A stretch of 64,000 nt of DNA from Heterocephalus glaber (GCF_000247695.1 NW_004624801.1:2755209-2819208), one strand, 5' to 3'; positions 23,032 to 33,856 are shown, counted from the stretch's first letter. Program-made: numbers and translations. Notes: generated by a model not told the origin, from the letters alone.

Positions 23032-23197
23032 TCTGCACTGGAGATTGAGCCCAGGACCTTCACACTGAGCTACTTCCCCAGCCCTTTATACCTTTTGAGA
23101 CTGGGTCCCACTAAGTTTCTTATTGCCCAGGATGGGTTCAAATTCTCAGTCCTTTCAGAGTGCTGGGATTATAGGCATGCACCACCATGCTCAGCTT
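23022..23197 (-). mobile_element. B1-dID dimeric SINE, antisense
   Basis: Reverse order of a B1-dID: dID half (gcactggagattgagcccag, gaccttcacactgagctact, tccccagccc), a short linker, then B1 half (ttttgagactgggtcccact, ttattgcccaggatgggttc, gtgctgggattataggcatg, caccaccatgctcagc). The dID half has lost part of its centre. No clear target duplication because the left flank is the TTCC tract. Confidence 0.82.
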
Positions 23198-24481
23198 TGT
23201 CCTTTCTTCTATAACCCCCTGTTCCTTCCAACAGATAGCTCTGAGACTCAGCCACACCAAATGATCTCTTTGAATGACCCACTAATGAGCATCAAAATTG
23301 ATTTCTTTGTGACTGTATAGGCAGCCTGAATATCTGCATTTTATTGATTTCCTTGTCTTCCCTGTGTCCTTCACCTCTTCTTCCCTTGACTTCTATGGCA
23401 GTTACTCTGGCATGTAAACTCTGCCTTAGGCTCTGTTTTCTCAGAAACTCAAGCAAGACATTTAGCCTTCTTTTTAAATTCACTTGCTTGTCCAGGAAAC
23501 GGTTACCTTTTGGTTGGTCAGGGTGCCTCTCCTTTGGACCAGGAGTGGGTACCTGCTCCAGGGTGGCCTGATATTAGTAGCTGGACCTAAACCTGTTATT
23601 TGAGGGAAGAGATGAACAGAGATGAGCTGAGCCAAATACTGTTCCTCTCTCAATTCTAATGTAACAAAGAGATGTGTTCAATGGGCAGTGGTTATTGCAT
23701 AAAGAAACCAGCTGTTTTATTGAGCCATGTATAAAAAGCAGGAAGTATGTGTGTGTGTGTGTGTGTGTGTGTATCTATAGCACAGGCAGGGAAGGGATGG
23801 AGCTACATCTGCCTTTTCAGGACCAATCTCAGTTGTTCTTGAGGCTACAAATTTTTTATATCTTGTATCATTTCCTATATTCCTTCAATGAACATTCATT
23901 TTCACTCGAACTAGTCTTTGACCAATTGGAATGTAATTCCTTTAAAAGTGGCCAGCTTTTCCCATCTGGATGGTTTTGTGACATTTTATATATCTTTGTA
24001 ATTCAAACATTTTTTCTAGGCTATATCAAGTTTTATTTTCTTTTCAATAAAATCGCCTAAAATGTGGTGAGGATTTTCCTTGTTGAGCCACATCAACAGA
24101 TATTTCCTCCTGTATCCCAGAAATTTTATTTTTAATTATAATTGTGATCGTGACTCCTGTGCCAATGGGTGATCTGGCTGCTCCCTTGGGACCCAACAGG
24201 CTTCTCGGCATCCTCTGGTCTGCCAGCCATGCTGTCGCTTCCCCATCTCTTCTAATTACTTGCTATTTCCCTCGCCTCCAGGGAGAACACCATTTTTCTC
24301 TCACATGATTAGTATGCTTCTCTGTAATGCCAAGTCTTTTCTTCTTTCCAGCAAGTGATTTTTTATTCTGGCCACCATGATTTTGGTCCCCTGTGGTTCT
24401 CTCTCTTTTTTAAAGTCTGCCCATTTTTGTTTTCACCTTGACTGATTTTTTTTGCATCGTATTCTTTTACTCTTTCACCTC
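23198..24481. other. Unassigned apart from a GT microsatellite; no gene seen
   Basis: About 1.28 kb. The only clear feature is the GT tract at 23,748-23,773. The right half is AT-rich and T-rich. The 128-codon frame at 23,674-24,060 spans the GT tract and has no recognisable domain. Confidence 0.4.
23748..23773. repeat. GT dinucleotide microsatellite
   Basis: Thirteen consecutive GT units, likely polymorphic. Confidence 0.95.
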
Positions 24482-24843
24482 TGCTATGGTTTGAATGTGT
24501 CTGTCTCTCCAAAATTCATGTGTTGGAGCCTAACGCCAGAATGATAGTATTAAGAGGTGGAGCCACTGAGAGGTGATCAAGCCAGGAGGGCTCCACCCTC
24601 ATGAATGGGACATGTGCTCTTACACAAGAGACTGAAAGGAGTATTCTAGACTTTTCTGTCTTTCCCTCTTCCCTTCCACCATGTGAGGACCCAACAAGGT
24701 GCCATCCATGGAGGACCGAACAAGCCCTTCCCAGTCATGAATCTGCCAGCACCTTGACCTTGGACTTTCCAGCCTCTACAACTATAAGAGATAATTTTCC
24801 ATTAGGTACAAATTACCTGACCTGTAGCATTTTGTTGTAGCAC
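24482..24843 (+). mobile_element. MST/MLT1-type MaLR LTR
   Basis: Begins tgctatggtttgaatgtgtc and continues ccaaaattcatgtgttggag, aagaggtggagccactgaga, gggctccaccctcatgaatg, ccatgtgaggacccaacaag, caccttgaccttggactttc, cagcctctacaactataaga and cattttgttgtagca. This is the full block order of an MST-like LTR of the ERVL-MaLR group, plus orientation, nearly end to end. Confidence 0.8.
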
Positions 24844-25292
24844 TGCTATAGTTTAACTATGAAATGTCTCCCCAAAGTCTTATGTACTGTGGGCTTGATA
24901 ATCTATGTGGCAGTGTTCAGAGGAGGTGACTGGATTATAAGCATGCTGACCTCATCTGAGGATTAACCCACTGATGAGTTCAAAGGTGAATGGGGTATTA
25001 GGAGGTAGGGCCCCACTGGAAGAAACAGGGGCCATGCCTGTAAAGGATATTTGTGTCCCTTGCCTCTCCCTCTCTCTCTGCCAATCACTCACCTTCTGCT
25101 TCTTGGCTGCCAGGAGGTGAGCAGACTTGCTCTACCATGCCCTTCTGCCATGCCCTTCTGCCATGATGCTCAGCCTCTCCTCAGGCAACTGACCATGGAC
25201 TGACACCTCTGAAACCATGAGCCAAAAGAAATCTTTCCTCCTTTAACTTGTTTATGGTGGATATTTTGTCACAGTGACAGAAAGTTAACACA
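24844..25292 (+). repeat. Unnamed ~430-450 bp repeat, copy 1
   Basis: Begins tgctatagtttaactatgaa and ends near gtcacagtgacagaaagtta. It shares its start layout (atgaaatgtctccccaaa), a middle gtgactggattat-like block, tgcttcttggctgcc, ccatggactgacacctctga, aaccatgagccaaaag and the end with the element at 54,912-55,340. The body contains a local tandem copy of catgcccttctgc. I do not recognise the family; it could be a rodent MaLR-like LTR or a non-autonomous DNA element. Confidence 0.6.
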
Positions 25293-25945
25293 AGCAGCAT
25301 GAAAACTAAGACAATCTTCATCCTATAAATGGCATACATTACTCACCTTGTTTCTAAGAAACCGCACAATGATTTCCTGGGTGATTTTAGAAAGGCCTTC
25401 TGTAGTGTACTCAGACAAATGGCTTTTCTTAATTCAGCTCTGCTGGCTTTAAAGTTAGAGGACATTCTCCCTGTACACTGCTGTTTCAATTTCCAGCATT
25501 GTTGAAAATTTTTATTATGCAGGCTTCTAGCAAGGTTCTAGTATAGTATAAGCCAAAAGTCCCAAAGGGATTGTCCTGGTCATATTCCTCTCTCTCTGTG
25601 TATTGCCCTTTCTCGGCTCTGCTTTGCTTTTGAGAAAGAACTGAAAAATCCTCCTAGAACACAGAATGCCTCTGATGATATGTGTTCTGCCTGGTTTTGC
25701 ACCCCTGCCCTTCCTCCCTTCTTCCCACCTCTCTGTCTAATTCTTATTCAAGTCTTAGGACTCAGGTGGGTGGCCTGGAGCTGTTTGCTTACATCCACTC
25801 TTCTACAGGAAAAGACTCTAATTGTTGGTTGGGCACATGGCTGCTTGGAATGAAGACAGCCTCTTTTGCTGCTAGATGAGACCAAATGATAACCTTCTGG
25901 TCAAAGAAATGGAAAGAGAAAAAGAGGGGCAACTTCTAGATAGGT
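25293..25945. other. Unassigned, no gene seen
   Basis: About 650 bp with no repeat or exon recognised. Confidence 0.4.
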
Positions 25946-25948
25946 GGT

Positions 25949-25978
25949 TCTCCTTCTCCTTCTCCTTCTTCTTTTTAA
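25949..25978 (-). repeat. AAGG/AAGA-rich tail of RNF20 retrocopy
   Basis: On the minus strand an A run followed by AAG, AAGG and AGGAG units directly follows the end of the RNF20-derived sequence. It is best read as a decayed and expanded poly(A) tail, and marks the 3' end of the insertion. Confidence 0.7.
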
Positions 25979-27175
25979 ACTGAATTCTGCTTTAATTGAA
26001 GCTTGTGGAATAGAAAGTCCTACAGAAACATTTCAGAGAATCTTCTGGAATATAGGGATCACAACCATCCCTCAGAAAGGAGACTATGAGTAATTCATAG
26101 CTCACCCAGAACTTTCTGTTTTAATTTCCCAGAGTACCCAGATGTTCTCTTCACCATCTCAATCCTGTTCCTCATCTCCCAATCCTGATTTCATCAGAAG
26201 ACAAAAGGGGCTATACTAGTTTGAAATCATTCTGGCTTCAAATTTAAGGCTTTAAGTAGTTAAACATTAAAAATTAAAATAACTTTAGCAGAAAGCCAGC
26301 TGACCTTAAAAGTTACTTTGCTAGTAAATGAGAAATAAGATTGAATTATCCTGGATATAATTTCATTAAGGCTTCAAACAATCCAGGAAAGAGGAGCACA
26401 GTATCATTTTATAATCCAAGTTTAGAAAAATTGTACTCCCCAAATCAAGAAAACTCTGCACCCATGGATAGTTGATTTCCAAAAGGTCATTCCCCCCAAA
26501 TACTAGCCATTTATCCTCTTTGTCCCCTTCTCCCTGACAGAAATACCAACTTGGTTTTTCGGATGGAGTGGACAACCCAAGATTAAACAATGGACCCAAA
26601 CAAAAAAAAATGTTTAGTCTCAAAGCAGGAAATAAACAAAAGCTGGTAGGAAAGACAAATATGAGTTCGTTTCAAATTCATTCTAAAATCCCAAACTTGC
26701 ATCTACCAGTCCCTTCCCCCAAAGTCACCTAGCTACTAGAGAGGAGAACCTGGACATGAAGTCTGAGGAGGAAAGGTAACTGAGAAAAGAGGTAGAAGTT
26801 TCAAAGGTGGTACATGAATAAGTGCCTGTCTGGCCAGCTCCTCTTCTTCTCTTGACTTGGATCAACCGATGTAGATGTGGTGGAAACCACTGGCACAAAA
26901 AGCAGCGTTACAGTTGGGACATTTGTGCTGATGGGTATCATAGCGTTTCTTCACACATTCAAAACAAAAAACCGAGAAAACACTTGGTAAGTACAGCATC
27001 CTTTTTATGCATGCTGCAGCATGGACAGGTCAAACGTGCCTTGTAATCCTTAATCACCTCCATCAGAATCTCATCACATTTGGGTACACTGTCTCATTTC
27101 GTTGTGGTTTCCAACTTCCTTCGAAGTCTAGAGATGTCCTCTTGGGCTCCTTTGAAATTGAACAGGTTCTTAAAG
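25979..27175 (-). pseudogene. RNF20: RNF20 processed pseudogene, 5'-truncated, 3' end with C-terminal RING region and 3'UTR
   Basis: Read on the minus strand, 27,175 to 26,862 encodes the last roughly 90 residues of RNF20, the 975-residue E3 ligase that with RNF40 monoubiquitinates histone H2B on chromatin. Visible pieces include [61 protein letters not shown] and NCNAAF, ending at HIYIG and a TGA stop (26,862-26,864). The ending IYIG and the KRYDT segment favour RNF20 over RNF40. Damage: an in-frame TGA at 27,094-27,096, an extra T in a T run near 26,966-26,971 that shifts frame, and loss of the RING histidine (Leu in its place). No introns interrupt the readable part. Downstream sequence to 25,979 is taken as 3'UTR; an ATTAAA signal sits at 25,991-25,996, about 13 bases before the tail. 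The 5' end stops in the coiled-coil region. Clearly non-coding now; 3'UTR assignment is inference. Confidence 0.9.
25991..25996 (-). promoter_or_regulatory. ATTAAA polyadenylation signal of the RNF20 retrocopy
   Basis: ATTAAA on the minus strand, about 13 bases upstream of the A-rich tail, the normal spacing. Inherited from the parent mRNA and not expected to act here. Confidence 0.7.
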
Positions 27176-29478
27176 GGAGGAAGTATGGTCCTTCCCTCCT
27201 CCTCTTTCTGCCTCCATCCCACTTGATGGCTGGATGCCATATAAGGCTATGAAACTGGAGATGGTGAAGTGGAAATCTAGATGTACTCTAAGTCACAGAT
27301 GACCATGATGACATGACACTTATTTCTAGGTGACTGAAAAATAAACTTACATACACCAATATGAATTTGGGTTCTGTTACAAGAAGCCAATCCATATTTT
27401 GAATAATACAGAATTAGTACTGTGAGTAACAAAACCTAGGGCAAGCTGGGTGGGACCACTCAGACCACAGGCGATGAGGACACAGACTCACGGAGGCTGC
27501 AAAGCTGGAGCTCCACTCATTAGGTGGAGTAACACCCTGATGAAGATGGCCACTGGTCACAGTTCACACAGCCACAGCTCGGGGGGAAAAAGATAGAGAA
27601 ATTCTGATGCTTGGCTTATGCTGACTGCTCCTTTGTGTTATTAGAAAATCCCAATGAAAGACAGGAACAGTCGAAGAAGAAAGGAAACTTTCTCTGTGCC
27701 TTGCAGTCTAAATTGATGAGCAGCCCTGTGGCTTGAGAAGATGCTTCTGCATAGAAACAGTTGAAATCCTGGCCACAAAGCAGAGGAAGTAATCTGATGG
27801 CCAGACCTACCAGGCTGCTGGAAGAGTTGGGACAAAGAGCACTACCACCCCACCCCAAGCAGATCTGTTTCAGATGCCTCAACGTTGCTGCCATTAAAAT
27901 TGAGAGAACATGGACAGGCTGAATCAGAAGCCTATGAAGGATTAGGGTCTTTGGAAAGGCAGCCGGGGGTACAGGCTCCAAGGACATGAGATGAATGTGG
28001 CATGCTCTAGTGTCATCTGCCTTTTTGCAAAGCTGCTCGCCTGTCTGAGCTGACCTGCCTTGAGAACTCGGCAGACTGTACTCAAAGCTAGAAGCCATTC
28101 TCACTAACTCTTGAAAGTCAAGGGCAAAACACAACAAAATTTCATTTAAAAAAAAGACTTCTACTGAATTCTGGCTAAACACAATTTTTAAATAGAAGTT
28201 AATTTAAAAGGCGCTTGGGGAAAAATATCTGCGACATGTCTTGGACCAAGCTCTGATCTTGGCTGCACACCCAGAAGGCAATGATGGGTGTTTTGAGCAG
28301 AGTTTTCAGTCCACTTCTCCCTGTGCTTTGCTGGGTGACGTAAAGAACTTTCCAGAGCACTTAGAGGTAATCCTCCCATAGAAAGCTGCTCATTTCCTTA
28401 CTGCTCAATCTACAAAGACCCTACCTTGGTCAAGAGATATGTTTTCATGTATTTTACTAAACCACAGAGAAAAGAAAAAGCAATTGAATTTTTACCATGA
28501 AAGTTAACACTGTGGTCATAGTTGAGATGTGATTAGCAGCAGGAAGGGGCAGGCCAGGTGAATCTGGGACCAGCAGTAGGGACAGATGTGACATCACTCA
28601 CCAGTGATGGGCAGGGCAGGTCAGCTGCTATTAGGAAGGGACATGGGTGAGTTCAGGTGGGGAAACAAGAGTCAAGATTCAGAGATAAGGGGCCGATGAA
28701 AAAGACCACACCAATGAGGAAGGACACTTGGCAGCTCAGAATCAAGGCCGACAAGGCAGGAAAGGGGAAGGCAGAGGGGCACAGGCAGGTTCCAGCAGGT
28801 CGGACATAAGTTTCAGAGCCTGGACGATAAGGCTTAATATCTTTGAATACAGTGAGGTGGGGACATCTGAGTCCATGGACCAGGCGGGAAGTGGGCCAGA
28901 ATCCAGGCTGAAAGAATCCGTGCCAGAGCCTACAGCCCCACTCAGAAACTGGGTAGCAGGGAAGGCTACTCAGCTTGATGTCAGATACTCATCTCATAAG
29001 GGAGGACTGTTCTGCACACCCTGGCCGCAGCACAAACAGGAGAGCTACCGAGGGCAGGCCCAAGACCACACAGGTGGGGTCATAAACCACGGTTTTCTTA
29101 ATACACGTTAGCAAAGGCGAAGTCAATGGAGAAAAGGCCCATGGGCTTCTCACACTTGGCCCTTAATTCAAACATCAAACTCATCTTCTTTCTCCTCCAC
29201 TGGAGTCTCCACCTCTGCAAAGGCATGACTATCTACTGGGGGTGGGTATTTCCAGGTGTTTTATCCCCTATGTCTACTTGGACCCCAAGCCCTACTGATT
29301 TTACTTATTAAGTGAAGTCAACCCCCCACTTGTTCTGACCTCATCCCATCATCCTATGATGAAAACACCACTGTCATTTCCCTCAGAACAGGACCATACT
29401 AGGATCTCATGGGGGTCATCTCACCCCACCCCCAGTGCAGGGAACCAGGACCAATGGTGTCCCAATTATACAGAATGA
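27176..29478. other. Unassigned; no gene seen
   Basis: About 2.3 kb without recognised repeats or exons. A 188-codon minus-strand frame (27,616-28,182) has no domain that I recognise, and its residue composition is unremarkable; I treat it as chance. The stretch 28,500-28,900 is purine-rich. Confidence 0.4.
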
Positions 29479-29590
29479 AGAAGACCAAACCGAGGCACAG
29501 AAAAGCTAACTGGCTTTCCAAAGCTCACCCAGCTGGTAAGCAATGGAGTCAGGGAGCTGAAATGTAGGACTGTAGCCCATCACAGAGGCT
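29479..29590 (+). repeat. MIR SINE fragment
   Basis: The blocks aaaccgaggcacagaaaagc, taactggctttccaaagctc, acccagctggtaagcaatgg and agtcagggagctgaaatgta follow the MIR core. Confidence 0.7.
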
Positions 29591-29689
29591 GAGTTCAGAT
29601 CACACTCAGCGTCCGGCAGCAATGGAGGAAAGGAAACTGAGGAGGAAGTGAAGCTGGGCACATTCACAGCCACCACTGCTGAGAAGAGA

Positions 29690-29815
29690 ATGCCACCTGC
29701 ACACCAGGCCTTGCCTGCGGGCTTTGCTTTTACTTTATCTACTCCTCCAGGCAATCCTGCTATGCAGACGAGGAAACCGGCGCTCAAGGAAAAGCTGAGT
29801 CTGAATGCCATCTGT
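29690..29815. repeat. Possible second MIR fragment
   Basis: The block tatgcagacgaggaaaccgg followed by gctcaaggaaaagctgag resembles the MIR core. Weaker than its neighbour 100 bp upstream. Confidence 0.35.
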
Positions 29816-30312
29816 GTTTAGCCTACTTGGTAGAGAGCAGAGAACAGCGGCCCGTTGTTAGGGCCACTCCCTGAGCCTGGCGGGAAGGCAGGACCACAGT
29901 CTGCGGCTGGTCACCTCCCATCACTGCCCCGGCTTCCAACCCGGTTCACAGAGCTTCTCACATGCCTGGCTGAGGGACCACAGCTGGGTTCACAAGGTCA
30001 ACAACGAGCAGTCCATGAGCAACAATAACTGACAGAAATATCTAGAATCACAGGTCTTGAATGCACATATTTAAAATCTCCTCACCTCACAGAGCCGCTT
30101 CGCCCTCACTATCTCCCCCGACTTTTCTTCACTCTCCCTCCTGCAGGGCCCACATCATGAGTGTGTTGGCCAGCATAACCACACATGGCCCAGGCTCAGG
30201 AGGAGGTCAGGGGCAGGGGCCTGCATCCCATGCAACTGGCCACAGAGCCAGGCCCTGTCCCCTTCCTTCAGGAAGTACCCCTTTCCCAAAGGTGCAGTAT
30301 GAATTGGCAAAC
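29816..30312. other. Unassigned, no gene seen
   Basis: About 500 bp with no recognised repeat or exon. Confidence 0.4.
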
Positions 30313-30906
30313 AAAACACACCAGGAAAAAGGTCCTCAAAAATTATAAATAAAATTGCATACAGTATGATTTTGCAATTCCACTTCGGAGTATACACCCA
30401 AAGAATTAAAAGCAGGGTCATGAAGAGAGATGCACGCACCCATGTTTATGGCAGCACCATTCACGATAGCTGAGTGGTGAAAAAAACCCCCAAGTGTCCA
30501 CTGACTCATGCACAGAGGTACAAAATGTGGTCCATCTACTCAGTGGAATATTATTCAGCTTTGAAAAGGGAAGGGCATTTTATATCATATGAATGAACCT
30601 CAAGACAAAAGCAGACAGAAAAGGACAAATACTGTGCTATTCTGCTTCTATTCGTTTCCTAGAACAGCCAAATTCATAGACCCAGAACTAGTAGGTGCCA
30701 GGAGCCAAGGAGAGGCAGGAATTGGGAGTTAGGTTTCACTGGGACAGAGTTTCAGTTTGGGAACATGAAAAGAGTCCTGGAGATGGATGGTGCTGACAAC
30801 TGCCCAGCAATGTGACTGTGCTCAGTGCCACTGAACTGTGCACTAAAGGTGATCAAGATGGTACATTTTATGTTACGAATATTTTATTAAAATTAAAAGT
30901 TAAAAA
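30313..30906 (+). mobile_element. L1M 3' end, sense
   Basis: Old L1M 3' end in order: tatgattttgcaattccact, tatacacccaaagaattaaa, tgtttatggcagcaccattc, ggaatattattcagctttga, aaaaggacaaatactgtgct, agccaaattcatagacccag, tcctggagatggatggtgct, cagtgccactgaactgtgca, and an A-rich end. ORF2 is decayed, so this is an inactive relic. Confidence 0.85.
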
Positions 30907-32523
30907 TCACACAGAACACCAAAACAAAGTTGAGACAGACATCACAGAAGAAAGGGGAAAAAAGCTTTTTTGCTGCTTTGGGAACAAGGGGCCCTGCATT
31001 TTCATTTTACAGGGGGTCCTGCAAAGTCTGCAGGTAACCCTGCCCCAGTGTAATGCAAATCTAGTTCTTTCTCACCCTCAGTCACCTGCCTTAGGCCAGA
31101 GGTGACATACTCTGTCCAATGTAGGGGACAGGTGGCTTGAGAAGGGGACATGAGAACAGGAAAAGGGTTCCCTGAGGCCCTCCTCTCTGCTTTCCTTCGT
31201 CACTATGGTTCCTGCACTATGGGCTACATCAGCCCACAGGAGACCTTGCTAAAAAGACCAGTTTGGAGACCCAAGTTGTCATGGAGGAGCTAGAGGCTAA
31301 AGCCTGTGTTAACTGGTGCCCAAGGCATTTCCACACCTGTTCCTTGGCCTGGGTCCAGAAGGACAACAGGACCAACTCCCCACTTCCGCCACAACCTCCA
31401 AAGGCTGATGCACCACTTCATCTTGTCTTTTGAAAACCATCATTCTTAGATGTGCTGACATTTTCTAACAGGGATGTGGGCTCCTTTCCTTGAGGCCCAA
31501 GCAAAGCCCCTTCCTGTCTCCAGCCTCTCATGGAGCCCACTCTGACGTGTATCTGGCCCCTGAATAGCCACCGGTGATGTTAACTGGGGAATCCTGGTGT
31601 CCAGGATGAAAGCTGTCTGCCAGGATGCTGAGGGCTCTCTGGTGAATGGACTAAAAGGGGGCTTTGCGGGCCTCCCAGGGTCACCAGTGATTCCTGATGG
31701 CCACGCTGGGCTGGCAGACACGGTGTGACATGAGGCATGGTCCGAATGCAAAATTACAAAAGCCTGCCTGCTTGCGGGCTGATGTGCTCGTCTCTGGGCC
31801 TCACTGGCTTCTCCAATCACTTCCCCCTGCTTTGGACTGCAAGATTTCTGACTCTAGCCCTGGTTCTCCTCCGAGCCCCGCCACAAGCTGAGGGCCCCTG
31901 CCTTCCCACCTGCAGGCATGAGGTAATGCTCTGGCAGCTGGGTGGAGGCCATGCAGATGGCCCGGGCAGGCCCCCTACTCCACCCTCTGTCCCCGACAGA
32001 CAGAATGAAAACCCGCCAACCTATCTGACAGAATCACACCGAGGAAGAAAGGAAATTCATCTCTTAAGAACAGGCGGGAGGCAGATGACTGAAGTCCCAA
32101 AGAATGCTGTGGTTGGACCTTTTTTTGGTTGTTTGTTTTCTGGCACAATCTGTCTCTGTGACTGGGCCGGGTGCCGTGCTGCCCGCGACAAAGGCCTCTT
32201 TCTTACGACACTTTAATAGCTCCAGCGCAGGGGACAGCCCTGATTCTCCCAGGCGTTCAGAAGAAGGAGGAACAGGGCTGCTTTCTGCAACTTGGCCTGA
32301 GTTGAACTGAGTGAGATTTAAGGAAAATAACAATTTTAAATCCCAAACTTTAACCTCCTATCAAAGGGGTAAGAAAAGCCAACTGCATCATGTAGAGGAG
32401 AATATAAATTAAAAGGTGACTATGACCTCAGGGTTTTGTGTCAGGTGTGGGAGGAAGTGGCGATAGCAAGAGGGAATGGCAGGCTCGGAAAGACCGAGAT
32501 AGAGCACAGGGAGCTATGTATGA
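30907..32523. other. Unassigned; one candidate regulatory patch
   Basis: About 1.6 kb. No repeat or exon was recognised. A patch at 32,100-32,340 has higher local CpG (cccgcgac, gccgggtgccg) beside AT-rich ends; this is discussed as a possible conserved element. A 159-codon plus-strand frame (31,737-32,216) lacks any recognisable domain. Confidence 0.4.
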
Positions 32524-32827
32524 CTTTCTTAGGCTGCTATAACAAAGCACCACCTACTTGGCAGCTTCAGGTAGCAGAGATTTATCCCATGGTTCTGGAG
32601 TCTAGAAGTCCAAAGTCAAGGTGTCTGTGCTCCCTCTGAAGGCCCCAGGGAGGATCCTTCCTGCCTCTTTTGGTGGTATCTGGCAATCCTTGGCATTCCC
32701 TGGCTTGTAAATGCACCATGCCAACCTCTGCCTCTGGTGTCACATGGCTGTGTTCCCTCTGGGTGTCTCTGAGGATCATATTCTCCTATATCTCTCTTTC
32801 TTCCTGACTTATAAGGCCACCCAGTTC

Positions 32828-33285
32828 TGTTGAGAACAAGCCACGATATATATAGATTGGTGGGGGCCAGGCTACAGGCTCCAAAGTCCTGAGGCTGGTA
32901 TTGACTTGTCTCAAGAACAGAGAAGTATGCGGAAGGCTGCAGACTTCCTGGCTGTGTGGGAAAGCCGCAATCATGCTCCTGAGGCGAGATAGCATCTGTT
33001 AAGGGCAATACAAAATGCAGGCATCCATGGCGGAGGACCTTAAGTTGTTCCCTATTTACTACCCTAATCTTACTGCAGTTGCTGTTCCTGAAAAAGTATA
33101 CTGCCCCCTCCCCTGTGCTTCCTGCTGGCTAATAAAAGTGAGTCCACCACAGAGATTGTTGAACCTGTCCACCAGAGGCAGGCTCCTCCCCGTCCCTTCT
33201 TTACCTTAAATATTTTCTCCGTCTCTTTCTTTTATTCCTCATCGTCCCTCCTACAGGTATCCAAGGGTCTGACCAGCCCCCAGCA
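32828..33285 (+). mobile_element. Class II (ERVK-like) solo LTR
   Basis: A 458 bp segment that starts TGTTGAGAAC and ends CCCCAGCA, with TG...CA termini. CAGTTC at 32,822-32,827 and CAGTTT at 33,286-33,291 form a 6 bp target duplication with one mismatch; 6 bp is the class II size. An AATAAA at 33,131-33,136 sits at a plausible end of the R region. No internal retroviral genes are present, so this is a solo LTR left by recombination. It lies inside an MLT1 LTR, so it is younger than that element. Family not identified. Confidence 0.78.
33131..33136 (+). promoter_or_regulatory. AATAAA signal in the solo LTR
   Basis: AATAAA within ggctaataaaagtgag, placed about two thirds along the LTR as expected for a retroviral polyadenylation signal. 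Confidence 0.55.
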
Positions 33286-33447
33286 CAGTTTACTGGATTT
33301 AGGGCCTACTGTAATCCAATATAGGCCAATTTTAGCCAATTCTATCTGCAAAGACACCATGGCCAAATAAGGCCACATCAGTAGGTACTGAGGGTTAATA
33401 CTTCAACATACCTTTTGAGGACACAATTCTACCACCAACTCCTATTC

Positions 33448-33655
33448 TGGAATTTATAGGGCAGGGGATCCTTGCCCTATAACTCTCTCCTCCTCAATGG
33501 GCCCACCTATCTGTCCACCTATTCCAGGAGGTGAGGCTGGGAGACACAGGTTCTGGACATAAATGCAACCCAGTCACCTCAGGGCACCTTTAGAGTTTCT
33601 TCTTCTTCTCCTTTCTGCCCTCAGCATCTCACTGCATGAAGGCAGTCAGCAGGGG
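33448..33655. other. Unassigned
   Basis: Short unassigned spacer between the split MLT1 LTR and the next SINE. Confidence 0.4.
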
Positions 33656-33856
33656 TTATAGTTCTTGTTTTTTTGTGCAGCACTAGGGGTGTTCTACCAA
33701 TGAGCTACACCCCCAGCCCTTTTTATTTTTTATTTTGAAATGAGATCTTCCTACGTTGTTCGGGCTTGCCTTAAACTTGCACTTTTCCCTCCTCAGCCTC
33801 CAAAGAAGTTGGGATTACCAGCATGTGCCACCATGCCTAGCTGGTTTATAGTTCTT
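33656..33856 (-). mobile_element. B1-dID dimeric SINE, antisense, with 11 bp target-site duplication
   Basis: Reverse B1-dID: dID half (gcactaggggtgttctacca, atgagctacacccccagccc), linker of T-rich sequence, B1 half (tgaaatgagatcttcctacg, ttgttcgggcttgccttaaa, agttgggattaccagcatgt, gccaccatgcctagc). TTATAGTTCTT at 33,656-33,666 recurs exactly at 33,846-33,856. The element proper is 33,667-33,845. Confidence 0.85.

Larger units (their letters stand above)
32524..33447 (-). mobile_element. MLT1-type MaLR LTR, antisense, split by a younger LTR
   Basis: The left part (32,524-32,821) reads ttcttaggctgctataacaa, agcaccacctacttggcagc, gagatttatcccatggttct, ggagtctagaagtccaaagt. The right part (33,292-33,447) reads tactggatttagggcctact, gtaatccaatataggcca, tctgcaaagacaccatggcc, aaataaggccacatcagtag and ttcaacataccttttgagga. 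Together they make one reverse-oriented MLT1-like LTR, interrupted at a single point by the LTR at 32,828-33,285. Confidence 0.8.

Noticed and set aside
22733..23068. Lys/Glu/Gly-rich and Pro/Ser-rich frames across the TTCC tract
   Set aside because: They are translations of the microsatellite and adjoining SINE, not proteins.
27616..28182. 188-codon minus-strand frame next to the RNF20 pseudogene
   Set aside because: It does not continue the RNF20 reading frame or family, and shows no motif; treated as chance.
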